From an uncultured Elusimicrobiales bacterium (GTDB lineage Bacteria > Elusimicrobiota > Elusimicrobia > Elusimicrobiales > Elusimicrobiaceae): a DNA stretch of 64,000 bases. Below the pieces are notes generated by a model. The model was not told the DNA's origin and did not search any database. It saw only the letters and a program-made list of their open reading frames with translations. The translations under genes and the position numbers were made by a program. Location of the stretch: assembly GCA_934662565.1 (NCBI GenBank), contig CAKUKI010000004.1, positions 62,001 to 126,000 of the forward strand. The letters run 5' to 3'. This document shows, piece after piece, positions 9,553 to 18,197 of this stretch (positions within the stretch are counted from its first letter, which is position 1; each line of letters begins with the position of its first letter).

Positions 9553-9615
9553 GTAAAAAGTTTGGCTTTTTACTGCAAATTGTTTTATAATATATATAAA
9601 CTTACCGCTCGGTAA
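9553..9615 (+). promoter_or_regulatory. ATP synthase operon promoter with two perfect palindromes
   Basis: -35 TTGGCT (9562-9567), 18 bp spacer, consensus -10 TATAAT (9586-9591). The inverted repeat GTAAAAAG-TTTGG-CTTTTTAC (9553-9573) covers the -35 box, and a second perfect one, TTACCG-CT-CGGTAA (9602-9615), lies just downstream of the predicted start site. Their positions are those expected of operators, but no cognate regulator is encoded nearby. Confidence 0.6.
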
Positions 9616-9638
9616 ATTAAAAACGGAGGGCCCGCATA

Positions 9639-9893
9639 GTGGGACCGTTTACCAAGCAAGACCATTTGGAAATAGCCTCTCTGGGGTTAGAGTTTGCCAC
9701 CGTGGAAGTTTTATGCACATTAGGCGGTTGGTGGCTGGATAAACGCTGGGGCAGCTTGCCGTGGCTTACATTAGCCGGTGCGGCCGTAGGGTTTGCTTGG
9801 GGAATGTACCTGATTGTTAAAGGGGCACAGGGCGGGCCGGAACAAACAAATTTAACTGCGCATAAGGCGGATAAAAAAGATGGACGTAGCTGA
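9639..9893 (+). CDS. atpZ: AtpZ/AtpI-like membrane protein of the ATP synthase operon
   Basis: Small two-helix membrane protein of 84 residues at the head of the atp operon. The first helix region contains VLCTLGGWWLDKRWGS and the second LAGAAVGFAWGMYLIVKG, the pattern of AtpZ/AtpI proteins that assist Fo ring assembly or cation uptake. It starts with GTG at 9639, eight bases after GGAGGG, and overlaps atpB by 14 bp, indicating translational coupling. Family assignment rests on length, topology, the glycine-rich LGGWWLDKRW motif and context. Confidence 0.75.
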   Translation: MGPFTKQDHLEIASLGLEFATVEVLCTLGGWWLDKRWGSLPWLTLAGAAVGFAWGMYLIVKGAQGGPEQTNLTAHKADKKDGRS

Positions 9894-10641
9894 AATATTA
9901 TCTCATCACATTTTGGATTCTCACTGGGGGTGGACGCTGGGCGGTGTTAGCTTGCCTATTACCACGCATACCGTCACCCTGTTAAGCGTAAGCGTTATTT
10001 TGCTGGTGCTTTTGCATTGGATTTCCCGCGGCGGGACTTCCACCCTTAAACGGCTTTTAACGGCCGGCACGGAGGAATATGTTTCCTTTATCCGTGACGG
10101 AATGGTACTGCCCAATATGGGGGAAGAAGGCAAAGGCTTTTTGCCGTATTTCTGCACCTTATTTTTATTTATTTTGTTTACCAACTTGGCGGGGTTAATT
10201 CCTAATATGAAAACCGCCACCTCCAACATTTCCGTCAATGCGGCGCTGGCGTTGTGCAGCGGCGGGTTGATTGTATATTGCGGGCTTAAATTCCATGGGT
10301 TTATCGGCTTTTTGAAAGGGTTTATCCCTTCCGGCACGCCGGCTTGGTTGGTGCCTCTTATTTTCCCGTTGGAAGTCATCAGTACGGTAATTAAAGTGGG
10401 CGTACTGGCCTTGCGTCTTTTTGCCAATATGTTGGCCGGACACATGGTGCTGATTAGCCTGTTATTAATGATTTTTATTATTGGTAAATTAAATGTGGTG
10501 GCCGGCGTAGGGGCTGCCGTTCCGGCTATGGGCTTGGAAATTTTTATGACGTTGTTGGAACTGCTGGTGGCTTTTTTGCAGGCTTATGTATTTACCCTGC
10601 TTACCAGCATTTTTGCCGGCTCCGTCATACATACGCATTAA
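9880..10641 (+). CDS. atpB: ATP synthase Fo subunit a
   Basis: Membrane subunit that forms the half-channels for ion flow past the c-ring. The essential Arg of the channel helix is in ALRLFANMLAGHM, and the C-terminal helices (LLVAFLQAYVFTLLTSIF) are typical. 253 residues with five to six predicted membrane segments. Overlaps the 3' end of atpZ and is followed 50 bp later by atpE, which has its own AAGGAG site. Confidence 0.95.
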   Translation: MDVAEILSHHILDSHWGWTLGGVSLPITTHTVTLLSVSVILLVLLHWISRGGTSTLKRLLTAGTEEYVSFIRDGMVLPNMGEEGKGFLPYFCTLFLFILFTNLAGLIPNMKTATSNISVNAALALCSGGLIVYCGLKFHGFIGFLKGFIPSGTPAWLVPLIFPLEVISTVIKVGVLALRLFANMLAGHMVLISLLLMIFIIGKLNVVAGVGAAVPAMGLEIFMTLLELLVAFLQAYVFTLLTSIFAGSVIHTH

Positions 10642-10691
10642 TCTAAAAAAATCTATCAACAAGGGCTTCGGCCCAAAAAGGAGAAAAAATT

Positions 10692-10919
10692 ATGGAACTC
10701 GCAGCACTTAAATTCATCGCCGCCGGTATTGGTGCCGGTTTAGCCGTCATCGGGGCCGGTTTGGGTTTGGGTAAAATCGGTACCGCCGCTTTGGAAGGCA
10801 CCGCCCGCCAACCGGAAGCCGGCAGCGCTATCCGCACGACCATGATTATCATTGCCGCTTTGTTAGAAGGGGCCGCAATGTTTGGCTTGGTCATCTGCTT
10901 GTTGACGATGATTATGTAG
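10692..10919 (+). CDS. atpE: ATP synthase Fo subunit c
   Basis: Proteolipid that forms the rotor ring; 75 residues, two membrane helices joined by the polar loop ARQPEA. The ion-carrying carboxylate is the Glu in AALLEGAAMF. Aligned by eye to the sodium-type Ilyobacter c subunit, the Gln of the first helix is replaced by Leu and the Ser after the Glu is Gly, so the sodium signature is missing and proton coupling is more likely. Strong AAGGAG upstream, as expected for the most abundantly needed subunit. Confidence 0.95.
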   Translation: MELAALKFIAAGIGAGLAVIGAGLGLGKIGTAALEGTARQPEAGSAIRTTMIIIAALLEGAAMFGLVICLLTMIM

Positions 10920-10946
10920 TTTGATTTTTCCTAACATAGGTAAAAT

Positions 10947-11441
10947 ATGCAAGATTTACTAAAACCTGATTACGGGGTGCTGATTTTAACTATCTGCAAC
11001 TTCCTGCTTTTGGTGTTTTTATTAAAAAAATTCGCGTGGAAAGCCATTATCGGCGCGTTAGAATCCCGCGAAGCCCAAATAAAAACCGATAAAGAGCAGG
11101 CCGCTGCAGCCCGTGCGCAGGCGGAAGATATTAAAAAAGAATTGGATGCTAAATTAGCGCAAATTTCTTCCGAGGCCGCCCAAAAGATGCAACAGGCGGT
11201 GGCTATGGGTGAAACGCAAAAAAACCAGCTTTTGGCGCAAGCTAAAGAGCAGGCGGAAAACTTAATTGCCCAAGCCAAAGCGCAAATTCAGGCCGAAAAG
11301 GACAAAGCCCTTTCGGATGTGAAAAACCAAATTGTCAGCACTGCCATGCTGGCCGCCGCCAAGGTGGCCCAGCAGCAAATAAACCAAGAATCGGCCCAAC
11401 AGGTAGTAGAGCAGGTGTTGGCCGATGTGCAGGGCAAGTAA
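10947..11441 (+). CDS. atpF: ATP synthase Fo subunit b
   Basis: Peripheral stalk subunit. One N-terminal membrane segment (GVLILTICNFLLLVFLL) is followed by a long Ala/Gln/Lys/Glu-rich helix without breaks, the expected stator coiled coil, ending near residue 164. It lies between the c and delta genes in the canonical order and ends 3 bp before atpH. Confidence 0.93.
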   Translation: MQDLLKPDYGVLILTICNFLLLVFLLKKFAWKAIIGALESREAQIKTDKEQAAAARAQAEDIKKELDAKLAQISSEAAQKMQQAVAMGETQKNQLLAQAKEQAENLIAQAKAQIQAEKDKALSDVKNQIVSTAMLAAAKVAQQQINQESAQQVVEQVLADVQGK

Positions 11442-11444
11442 TTT

Positions 11445-11972
11445 ATGAACAGTTCAGACAGAATCTTAGCCCAACGCTACGCCAAGGCGTACGACGCGCT
11501 AGCCACTTCCAACCCGCAGGCCCAAGCCCGCGCGGAGGAATTGGCCGCCGCCAGCCAAGCGTTAGCCGGTGCACAAGCGTTTATGACGGACCCGAACGTA
11601 TCCGTTCCGGCCAAAACCGGTTTTTTGCGCGAAGCGTTAGCGTCCGCACCGGCGGCACAGGCGTTCTTAAATACGCTGGTGCAATCTAAACGCTATAGCT
11701 TGCTCGGGCAAATCGTCCGCGAGGTCAACGCCCTCTTGGACGAGCGTTTGGGCATTATCCGTGCGGAAATTTTTTCCGCAGTGCCGCTTACGGATGCCTT
11801 AAAAGCACGCGCCGAATCCGTCCTTTCCGCCCGCTATGGCGGCAAGGTGGCCGCCGCATATCATACGGACCCAACCCTCATTGGCGGCGTGAAGATTTTG
11901 TGTCGGGGGGAACTGATAGACGGTAGCCTCAAGCGGCAGTTTGAAAAAATGCAGGAAGAATTAACCAAATAA
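11445..11972 (+). CDS. atpH: ATP synthase F1 subunit delta
   Basis: Connects the peripheral stalk to the top of F1. 175 residues, helical N-terminal domain starting with the typical LAQRYAKAYDALA and a C-terminal part ending in the family motif LIGGVKILCRGELIDGSLKRQ. Located between atpF and atpA in canonical order, with 3 bp and about 12 bp gaps. Confidence 0.93.
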   Translation: MNSSDRILAQRYAKAYDALATSNPQAQARAEELAAASQALAGAQAFMTDPNVSVPAKTGFLREALASAPAAQAFLNTLVQSKRYSLLGQIVREVNALLDERLGIIRAEIFSAVPLTDALKARAESVLSARYGGKVAAAYHTDPTLIGGVKILCRGELIDGSLKRQFEKMQEELTK

Positions 11973-11984
11973 ACGGTGTATTTT

Positions 11985-13511
11985 ATGGCAATCAGACCAG
12001 AAGAAATAACCAACATTATTAAAGAAAAAATAAGCAAATTTGAAGCGTCTGCGGATTTAAGCGAGGTCGGCACCGTTATCCAAGTGGGTGACGGTATTGC
12101 CCGCGTTCACGGCTTAAACAACGTGAAAGCCTCGGAGCTGGTGGACTTTGGCCACGGCGTAAAAGGCATGGCGCTTAACTTGGAATACGACAACGTCGGC
12201 TGCGTGCTGATGGGGCCGGACCATTTGGTGCAGGAAGGCGACAGCGTCAAACGCACCGGAGAAGTCATCAGCGTACCCGTGAGCGAAGAAATGATTGGCC
12301 GCGTGGTAGACCCGTTGGGTAATGCGTTGGACGGCAAAGGCGCCATTAAAGGCGTTAAAAATATGCCGTTGGACATTGTAGCCCCCGGTATTATTGACCG
12401 CCAGCCGGTCAAGCAGCCGTTGCAGACGGGCTTGAAAGCCATTGACGCACTCGTGCCGATAGGCAAAGGCCAGCGCGAGCTGATTATTGGCGACCGCCAA
12501 ACCGGTAAAACGGCTATTGCGGTAGATGCTATCATCAACCAAAAGAACATTCCGCAAGCCGAACGCTGCATTTGTATTTATGTAGCCGTGGGCCAAAAAC
12601 AGAGTACGGTAGCCCAAGTGGTCAAAACGCTGAGCGATTACGGCGCAATGGATTATACCATTGTAGTATCGGCCACCGCGTCCGACCCTGCTTCCTTACT
12701 GTATATCGCGCCGTACGCCGGCTGCGCTATTGGTGAATATTTTATGTGGCAAGGCAAAGACGTGCTGATTGTGTATGACGATTTGTCCAAGCACGCACAG
12801 GCGTACCGCCAGATGTCCTTGTTATTGCGCCGTCCGCCAGGCCGCGAAGCCTACCCCGGTGACGTGTTTTACTTGCACTCCAGATTATTGGAACGCGCTT
12901 GCAAACTTTCTAAAGAAAACGGCGGCGGCTCCATTACCGCGTTGCCGATTATTGAAACACAGGCGAACGACGTTTCCGCCTATATTCCTACAAACGTAAT
13001 TTCCATTACGGACGGACAGATTTATTTGGAAAGCAGCTTGTTTTTAAGCGGTGTAAAACCGGCTATTAACGTGGGGCTTTCCGTTTCCCGCGTAGGCGGC
13101 TCGGCCCAGCGCAAAAGCATGCGCAAAGTGGCCGGTACCTTGCGTATTGATATGTCACAATATCAGGAATTGGCCGGATTCGCCCAGTTCGGGTCTGAAC
13201 TGGATAAAGAATCCCAACGGCAAATTGCCCGCGGTAAACGCATGAGCGAACTGCTCAAGCAAGACCAGTATTCTCCGTTGCGTGTAGGGGAAGAAGTATT
13301 GGTACTGTTTGCGGGTGTAAACGGGTATTTGGACAGCGTGGAAGTAGAAGACGTGCGCGAATATGAAAAACAACTGCTCGCCTTTGTCCGCGCGGAACAA
13401 AAAACCTTGCTGGATGAATTAAACGCCGCTAACGAACTGACCAAAGACTTGGAAGAAAAAGTCCGCGCCGCGTTAGATGCGTTTAAGAGCATTTTTAAGG
13501 GGAGCAAATAA
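11985..13511 (+). CDS. atpA: ATP synthase F1 subunit alpha
   Basis: Non-catalytic nucleotide-binding subunit of the F1 hexamer. Walker A is GDRQTGKTA (about residue 169-177); the conserved PAINVGLSVSRVGGSAQ segment and arginine-finger region are present. 508 residues from ATG 11985; the in-frame GTG at 11976 would add three residues (MYF) and is possible but less likely. The downstream gene is not atpG but an inserted epimerase that starts 4 bp after the stop codon, with its AGGGGAG site inside atpA. Confidence 0.96.
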   Translation: MAIRPEEITNIIKEKISKFEASADLSEVGTVIQVGDGIARVHGLNNVKASELVDFGHGVKGMALNLEYDNVGCVLMGPDHLVQEGDSVKRTGEVISVPVSEEMIGRVVDPLGNALDGKGAIKGVKNMPLDIVAPGIIDRQPVKQPLQTGLKAIDALVPIGKGQRELIIGDRQTGKTAIAVDAIINQKNIPQAERCICIYVAVGQKQSTVAQVVKTLSDYGAMDYTIVVSATASDPASLLYIAPYAGCAIGEYFMWQGKDVLIVYDDLSKHAQAYRQMSLLLRRPPGREAYPGDVFYLHSRLLERACKLSKENGGGSITALPIIETQANDVSAYIPTNVISITDGQIYLESSLFLSGVKPAINVGLSVSRVGGSAQRKSMRKVAGTLRIDMSQYQELAGFAQFGSELDKESQRQIARGKRMSELLKQDQYSPLRVGEEVLVLFAGVNGYLDSVEVEDVREYEKQLLAFVRAEQKTLLDELNAANELTKDLEEKVRAALDAFKSIFKGSK

Positions 13512-13515
13512 TTCC

Positions 13516-14451
13516 ATGGAAACGAAGAAAAAATATTTGGTGACCGGCGGTGCCGGCTTTATCGGCAGTAATATTGCCAAAACCTTGGAAGCCCAAGGCC
13601 ACGAAGTGACGGTAATGGACGATTTTTCCAAAAACGGGCATTTCAAAAACCTGATTGGCTTTAAGGGGGATGTAATTGCCGCCGACTGCTTTACGTTTAT
13701 GCCGCGGGATATGTATTTTGATGCCATTTTCCATGAAGCGGCCATCACGGATACTACCGTTATGGACCAAAAAGCCATGATGGAACAAAACGTGGAAGCG
13801 TTCAAAAACGTGCTTACGTTTGCGGCCGAAAACGAAATTAAAAAAGTAATTTACGCTTCTTCCGCCGCTACTTACGGCAACGGCCCGGTGCCCAATGTGG
13901 AAACGCAACCCACCCATCCGGAAAACGTGTACGGTTTTTCTAAAGTAATTATGGATAACGTGGCCCGCCAGTTTGCGGCCGATAACCGCGATATGACCAT
14001 TATTGGATTACGTTATTTTAACGTATACGGCCCCGGTGAATATTTTAAGGGCAAAATGGCCAGTATGGTTTTCCAACTGTACAACCAAATGCGTGAAGGC
14101 AAACGCCCCCGCGTGTTCAAAAACGGGGAACAACAGCGCGACTTTGTGTATGTAAAAGATATTGTAAAAATCAATATGTGCGCATTACGCAACGGTAAAG
14201 AAACGGGCGTTTATAACGCCGCTACCGGTATCCCGCGCGATTATAACGCCATTATTGCCTGCCTGAATAAAGAAATGGGCCTTAATTTGGAACCCGAATA
14301 CATTGATAACCCGTATCCGTTCTTCCAACTTAAAACACAGGCGGATATGACGAAGTCCGAAAGTAAATTGGGATATAAGCCCGATTATACGCTGGAAGCC
14401 GGTATTGCCGACTATGTAAAAATTTTGGACGAACATTACAACCGGAAATAG
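13516..14451 (+). CDS. hldD: ADP-glyceromanno-heptose 6-epimerase-like SDR enzyme inside the atp operon
   Basis: Extended short-chain dehydrogenase/epimerase of 311 residues. The NAD(P)-binding motif is VTGGAGFIGSN at the N-terminus, the catalytic region has SSAATYG followed by VYGFSK (Tyr-x3-Lys), and RYFNVYGPGEYFKGKMAS matches the substrate loop of HldD/RfaD, which makes the L-glycero-D-manno-heptose precursor of lipopolysaccharide. Length is also that of HldD (about 310). ATG 13516 is preferred over the upstream ATG at 13477 because AGGGGAG precedes it and homology starts there. It lies between atpA and atpG, 4 bp and 9 bp from its neighbours, so it must be cotranscribed with ATP synthase. 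Substrate is inferred; a UDP-sugar epimerase remains possible. Confidence 0.78.
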   Translation: METKKKYLVTGGAGFIGSNIAKTLEAQGHEVTVMDDFSKNGHFKNLIGFKGDVIAADCFTFMPRDMYFDAIFHEAAITDTTVMDQKAMMEQNVEAFKNVLTFAAENEIKKVIYASSAATYGNGPVPNVETQPTHPENVYGFSKVIMDNVARQFAADNRDMTIIGLRYFNVYGPGEYFKGKMASMVFQLYNQMREGKRPRVFKNGEQQRDFVYVKDIVKINMCALRNGKETGVYNAATGIPRDYNAIIACLNKEMGLNLEPEYIDNPYPFFQLKTQADMTKSESKLGYKPDYTLEAGIADYVKILDEHYNRK

Positions 14452-14460
14452 GAAAAGAGC

Positions 14461-15366
14461 ATGGAATCGCTTAGAGACATACGGCAAAACATCAAGGCCA
14501 TTAAATCCACGCAGCAAATCATGCAGACGATGAAGATGATTTCCAGCGCGCGTATCCGCAAAGCGCAGGATGCCATGACGGCTGCGCGGCCTTTTGCCCA
14601 AAAAATGCTTCAAATGGTGGACGACCTGAAAGCGGATATTTTAGCTATGTCCGACGACAGCGACGCCGCCGAAAGCTGGTCTTCGCGGTTTTTTGTCAAC
14701 AAGACGGGCAACCCGCAAAAAATCGGCCTTATCTGCATTACCGGCGATAAGGGCCTAGCGGGTTCTTTTAATGCCGTGGTACTGCGCCGCGTGTTGCAGT
14801 TTTTGAAAGAAAACCAAGGCAAAGAAATTTCCGTATTCGTCATAGGCAAAAAAGGGCGGGACTTTCTGGCCCGCCTCAAAATGCCGGGCTTAAAAATTGC
14901 GTACGAAAGCGTGGGGATTTTCCCCAAAGTGACGTACGCTCACGCCGAGCTGTTGGGCGAAGCCGTCATGAAAGCGTTTTTTACGGAGCAGTTAAGCTCC
15001 GTCACGCTGATTTATAACGACTTTAAGTCCATGGCCAGCCAAAACTTGGTGGAGCAGAAGGTGCTTCCGTTTGCTTTTGAAGCCCCTGCAAGCCGGCGTG
15101 AAGAAAGTGACTTTGCGTTTGAACCGGGACTAAAAGAAATTTTTAGTATTTTAGTACCGCGCCTGTTCAAAGCCAATATGTACCGCATTTTGCTGGAATC
15201 GCAAGCGGCTAACTTAGCCGCCACCATGAACGCCATGGATGCCGCCAGCAAAAACGCGGGGGAATTGGTGACGGCGCTGGGGCTCAAATTAAACAAAGTA
15301 CGCCAAGCCGGCATTACCAACGAAATTTTGGACATTGTAAACGGGGCGGAGGCCCTAAACAGCTAG
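14461..15366 (+). CDS. atpG: ATP synthase F1 subunit gamma
   Basis: Central rotor shaft. The N-terminal helix (IRQNIKAIKSTQQIMQTMKM) and C-terminal helix (MDAASKNAGELVTALGLKLN, ending ITNEILDIVNGAEAL) are the two conserved coiled-coil elements. 301 residues, near the usual length. Starts 9 bp after the epimerase gene with AAAAGAG as ribosome site; atpD follows after 31 bp. Confidence 0.94.
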   Translation: MESLRDIRQNIKAIKSTQQIMQTMKMISSARIRKAQDAMTAARPFAQKMLQMVDDLKADILAMSDDSDAAESWSSRFFVNKTGNPQKIGLICITGDKGLAGSFNAVVLRRVLQFLKENQGKEISVFVIGKKGRDFLARLKMPGLKIAYESVGIFPKVTYAHAELLGEAVMKAFFTEQLSSVTLIYNDFKSMASQNLVEQKVLPFAFEAPASRREESDFAFEPGLKEIFSILVPRLFKANMYRILLESQAANLAATMNAMDAASKNAGELVTALGLKLNKVRQAGITNEILDIVNGAEALNS

Positions 15367-15397
15367 TTTTATAAAACCACTTGATATAGGAACAAAT

Positions 15398-16816
15398 ATG
15401 AAAAGCGGAAAAGTAATTCAAATCATTGGCGCGGCCGTGGATATTCAGTTTGAGCAAGGCCACTTGCCCGCCATTGAAAACGCCATAGAAATTGAACTGA
15501 CGCCGGAAAAGAAAATCGTGGCCGAAGTTGCCCAACAAATGGGTGACGGCATTGTGCGCTGCGTATCTTTGGAAAGTACGGACGGTTTACAGCGCGGCGC
15601 CAACGCCGTGGATACGGGAGCGCCGCTCAACGTGCCGGTGGGCGAAGCCTGCTTGGGCCGCCTGATGAACGTGTTGGGCCAACCGCAAGACCACAAAGGC
15701 GATATTGCGGCCCCTATGAATATGCCCATTCACCGGGACCCGCCGTCTTTGGAAGACCAAAACCCCACGCCGGAAATTTTTGAAACCGGTATTAAAGTAA
15801 TTGACTTAATTGCCCCGTATATGAAAGGGGGTAAAGTGGGTCTGTTCGGCGGTGCGGGCGTAGGCAAAACCGTACTGATTATGGAACTGATTAACAACGT
15901 GGCGCGCGAACACCACGGCAGCTCCGTCTTTGGCGGCGTAGGGGAAAGAAGCCGCGAAGGCAACGATTTAATGCTGGAAATGAGCGAATCTAAACTGTCC
16001 GACGGAAGCACCGTACTAGATAAAACCGTGCTGGTTTACGGGCAGATGAACGAACCGCCGGGCGCCCGCGCCAAAGTGGCCTTAACGGCACTTACGCAGG
16101 CGGAGTATTTCCGCGACGTAAAAGGGCAGGACGTATTACTGTTCTTGGATAACATCTTCCGCTTTGTGTTGGCCAACTCCGAAGTATCCGCCCTGCTCGG
16201 GCGTATGCCTTCCGCCGTGGGTTATCAGCCTACGCTGAATACGGAAATCGGCAACTTGCAGGAACGTATTACCTCCACCAAAAAAGGCGCTATTACGTCC
16301 ATTCAAGCCGTATATGTGCCCGCGGACGACTTAACCGACCCCGGTGTGGCCGCTACGTTTACGCACTTGGATTCTACGTCCGTGCTTTCCCGCCAAATTG
16401 CCAGCTTGGGTATTTATCCGGCCGTGGACCCGTTGGATTCCACTTCCCGCATTTTGGACCCGCGCATTATTGGCGAAGAACATTATAGTGTTTCCCAGCG
16501 CGTGCGCCAAGTATTACAGAAATACAAAGATTTGCAAGATATTATTGCTATCTTGGGTATGGACGAATTGGCCGACGAAGACAAAAAAACCGTGGCCCGT
16601 GCCCGCAGAATCCAAAAGTTCCTCTCGCAGCCGTTTTCCGTGGCGGAACAATTTACGGGGCACCCCGGCAAATACGTCAAACTGGCCGACACCATCAAAG
16701 CCTTTAAGGGCATTGTGGACGGCGAGTATGACCACATCCCCGAATCCTGCTTCTATATGTGCGGCGGGATAGAGGACGTATTGGCCAATTACGAAAAAAT
16801 TAAAGATAAAGAGTAA
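15398..16816 (+). CDS. atpD: ATP synthase F1 subunit beta
   Basis: Catalytic subunit. Walker A is GGAGVGKTVL (about residues 152-161), followed by GGVGERSREGNDL with the catalytic Glu and the Walker B region VLLFLDNIFRF. The segment after it reads FVLANSEVSALLGRMPSAVGY, whereas most beta subunits have FTQAGSEVSALLGR; this is a local departure in an otherwise highly conserved loop. 472 residues. Followed by atpC after 8 bp. Confidence 0.96.
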   Translation: MKSGKVIQIIGAAVDIQFEQGHLPAIENAIEIELTPEKKIVAEVAQQMGDGIVRCVSLESTDGLQRGANAVDTGAPLNVPVGEACLGRLMNVLGQPQDHKGDIAAPMNMPIHRDPPSLEDQNPTPEIFETGIKVIDLIAPYMKGGKVGLFGGAGVGKTVLIMELINNVAREHHGSSVFGGVGERSREGNDLMLEMSESKLSDGSTVLDKTVLVYGQMNEPPGARAKVALTALTQAEYFRDVKGQDVLLFLDNIFRFVLANSEVSALLGRMPSAVGYQPTLNTEIGNLQERITSTKKGAITSIQAVYVPADDLTDPGVAATFTHLDSTSVLSRQIASLGIYPAVDPLDSTSRILDPRIIGEEHYSVSQRVRQVLQKYKDLQDIIAILGMDELADEDKKTVARARRIQKFLSQPFSVAEQFTGHPGKYVKLADTIKAFKGIVDGEYDHIPESCFYMCGGIEDVLANYEKIKDKE

Positions 16817-16824
16817 TTAACTCT

Positions 16825-17235
16825 ATGGCTAAAAAGCTGATTCTAAACTTGATTACGCCGGAAAAACAGCTCATTTCCAACCTAGCGGTAGATATGGTTA
16901 TTTTACCAGCCTTACTAGGGGAAATGGGCGTGTTGCCCGGACACGCCAAAATGATAGTGCAGTTGGGCATGGGCTCGCTGCGCTACAAACAGGGCGAAAA
17001 AGAGCAAGAATTTGCCGCGTTGGGCGGGTTTGTGGAAATCCTGAACGATACGGTAAATGTATTTGCCGAAAGTGCCGGCTTGGCGGATGAAATTGACGAG
17101 GAGGCCGAAGCACAAAAAATCAAGCGCGCCAAAGAAAGTTTAACCAACAAAGACGCGGATATTGATTTTGAATTGGCAGAAATAGAGCTTAAACAAGCCA
17201 TTGCCCGCATGAAAGTTAAAAAGCGGCATATTTAA
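16825..17235 (+). CDS. atpC: ATP synthase F1 subunit epsilon
   Basis: Regulatory subunit of the rotor. N-terminal beta-sandwich starts LNLITPEKQLISN and has the usual GEMGVLPGHA loop; the C-terminal helical hairpin includes EEAEAQKIKRAKESL and IELKQAIARMKVKKR. 136 residues. Last gene of the atp operon, followed by a strong terminator. Confidence 0.93.
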   Translation: MAKKLILNLITPEKQLISNLAVDMVILPALLGEMGVLPGHAKMIVQLGMGSLRYKQGEKEQEFAALGGFVEILNDTVNVFAESAGLADEIDEEAEAQKIKRAKESLTNKDADIDFELAEIELKQAIARMKVKKRHI

Positions 17236-17246
17236 TCAACTAACAA

Positions 17247-17280
17247 CCCCTGCGTGCCTAAAGTGCGCAGGGGCATTTTA
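17247..17280 (+). terminator. Terminator of the atp operon
   Basis: CCCCTGCG pairs with CGCAGGGG (17266-17273), followed by CATTTTAA. Confidence 0.85.
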
Positions 17281-17297
17281 ATAACAAGGATAACCAA

Positions 17298-18137
17298 ATG
17301 AAAAAATTTAATGTAATATCCGGCGGTGAAATGCATTTGCCATCTTTTTCTGTCCCATGGAAAGGGCTTATAATACTGGCGGTGCTGGTGCTGGCGGTTG
17401 TGATGGCCTGCGGCTCTTACTTTACGGTCTCCGCCGGAAGTGTGGCGGTTAAATTGCGCTTTGGGCAAATTGTAGGCGCGTATGGGGAAGGGCTCCATGT
17501 AAAATTGCCGTTAGTGGACCGCATAGAAAAATTTTCCGTGCGTATTAAAAAAGATGCTTTTAACACGGAGGCTTTTTCCAAAGACTTGCAGACGGTAGGC
17601 TTAACGCTGGCTATCAACCACCGCATTATGCCGCAAACCATAGAATCTATTTACCGCAATTTGGGGCCGGAATATACGTCCACCATTTTGAAACCCATGG
17701 TGGAAGAATGGACCAAAGCCGTTATTGCCAAATACTCGGCAGACAGCCTGATTTCCAATCGGGTGGAAGTAGCGCGGGAACTGGATAAAATCTTAAAATC
17801 CAAAATGGCGGAAAAAGAAGTAATCGTTTCCGATATTGCCATTACCAATTTTGAGTTTTCGCCCCAGTTTTTAAGAGCGGTAGAAGAAAAACAAATTGCC
17901 GAGCAGGAAGCCAAACGCGCCACCAACTTGGTAGAAAAAGTAAAAAAAGAAGCCGAACAGAAAATTTTACAGGCGGAAGCGGAAGCCAAATCCTTGCGGT
18001 TGCAGCGGGAAGTGGTTTCGGACAACTTAATTAAATTGCGCCAAGTGGAAGCGCAAATCAAAGCCATTGAAAAATGGGACGGCCGTATGCCTACCTACAT
18101 GGCGGGCGGCCAAATGCCGTTTGTAATGGTTAAATAG
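17298..18137 (+). CDS. SPFH/prohibitin-domain membrane protein
   Basis: One membrane helix near residues 24-44 (LIILAVLVLAVVMACGSYF) is followed by an SPFH/prohibitin domain beginning VSAGSVAVKLRFGQIVG and a C-terminal Ala/Glu/Lys-rich coiled coil (about residues 195-255). Such proteins oligomerise into large membrane assemblies and often modulate AAA proteases such as FtsH. 279 residues, prohibitin-like rather than a clear HflK or HflC, and no partner gene is adjacent. Monocistronic between two terminators. Confidence 0.85.
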   Translation: MKKFNVISGGEMHLPSFSVPWKGLIILAVLVLAVVMACGSYFTVSAGSVAVKLRFGQIVGAYGEGLHVKLPLVDRIEKFSVRIKKDAFNTEAFSKDLQTVGLTLAINHRIMPQTIESIYRNLGPEYTSTILKPMVEEWTKAVIAKYSADSLISNRVEVARELDKILKSKMAEKEVIVSDIAITNFEFSPQFLRAVEEKQIAEQEAKRATNLVEKVKKEAEQKILQAEAEAKSLRLQREVVSDNLIKLRQVEAQIKAIEKWDGRMPTYMAGGQMPFVMVK

Positions 18138-18154
18138 GTTTTTGGAACCGGTTA

Positions 18155-18188
18155 GGGGATACCTTTTATCAGGGTATCCCCTTTTTTA
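18155..18188 (+). terminator. Terminator after SPFH gene
   Basis: GGGGATACC and GGTATCCCC form a perfect 9-bp stem followed by six T. The next gene starts only about 10 bp further, and a -10-like TATAGA (18187-18192) overlaps the T-tract. Confidence 0.9.
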
Positions 18189-18197
18189 TAGATAAAT

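Noticed and set aside
10692..10919. Sodium-coupled ATP synthase
   Set aside because: The c subunit lacks the Gln and Ser of the sodium-binding signature, so proton coupling is more likely.
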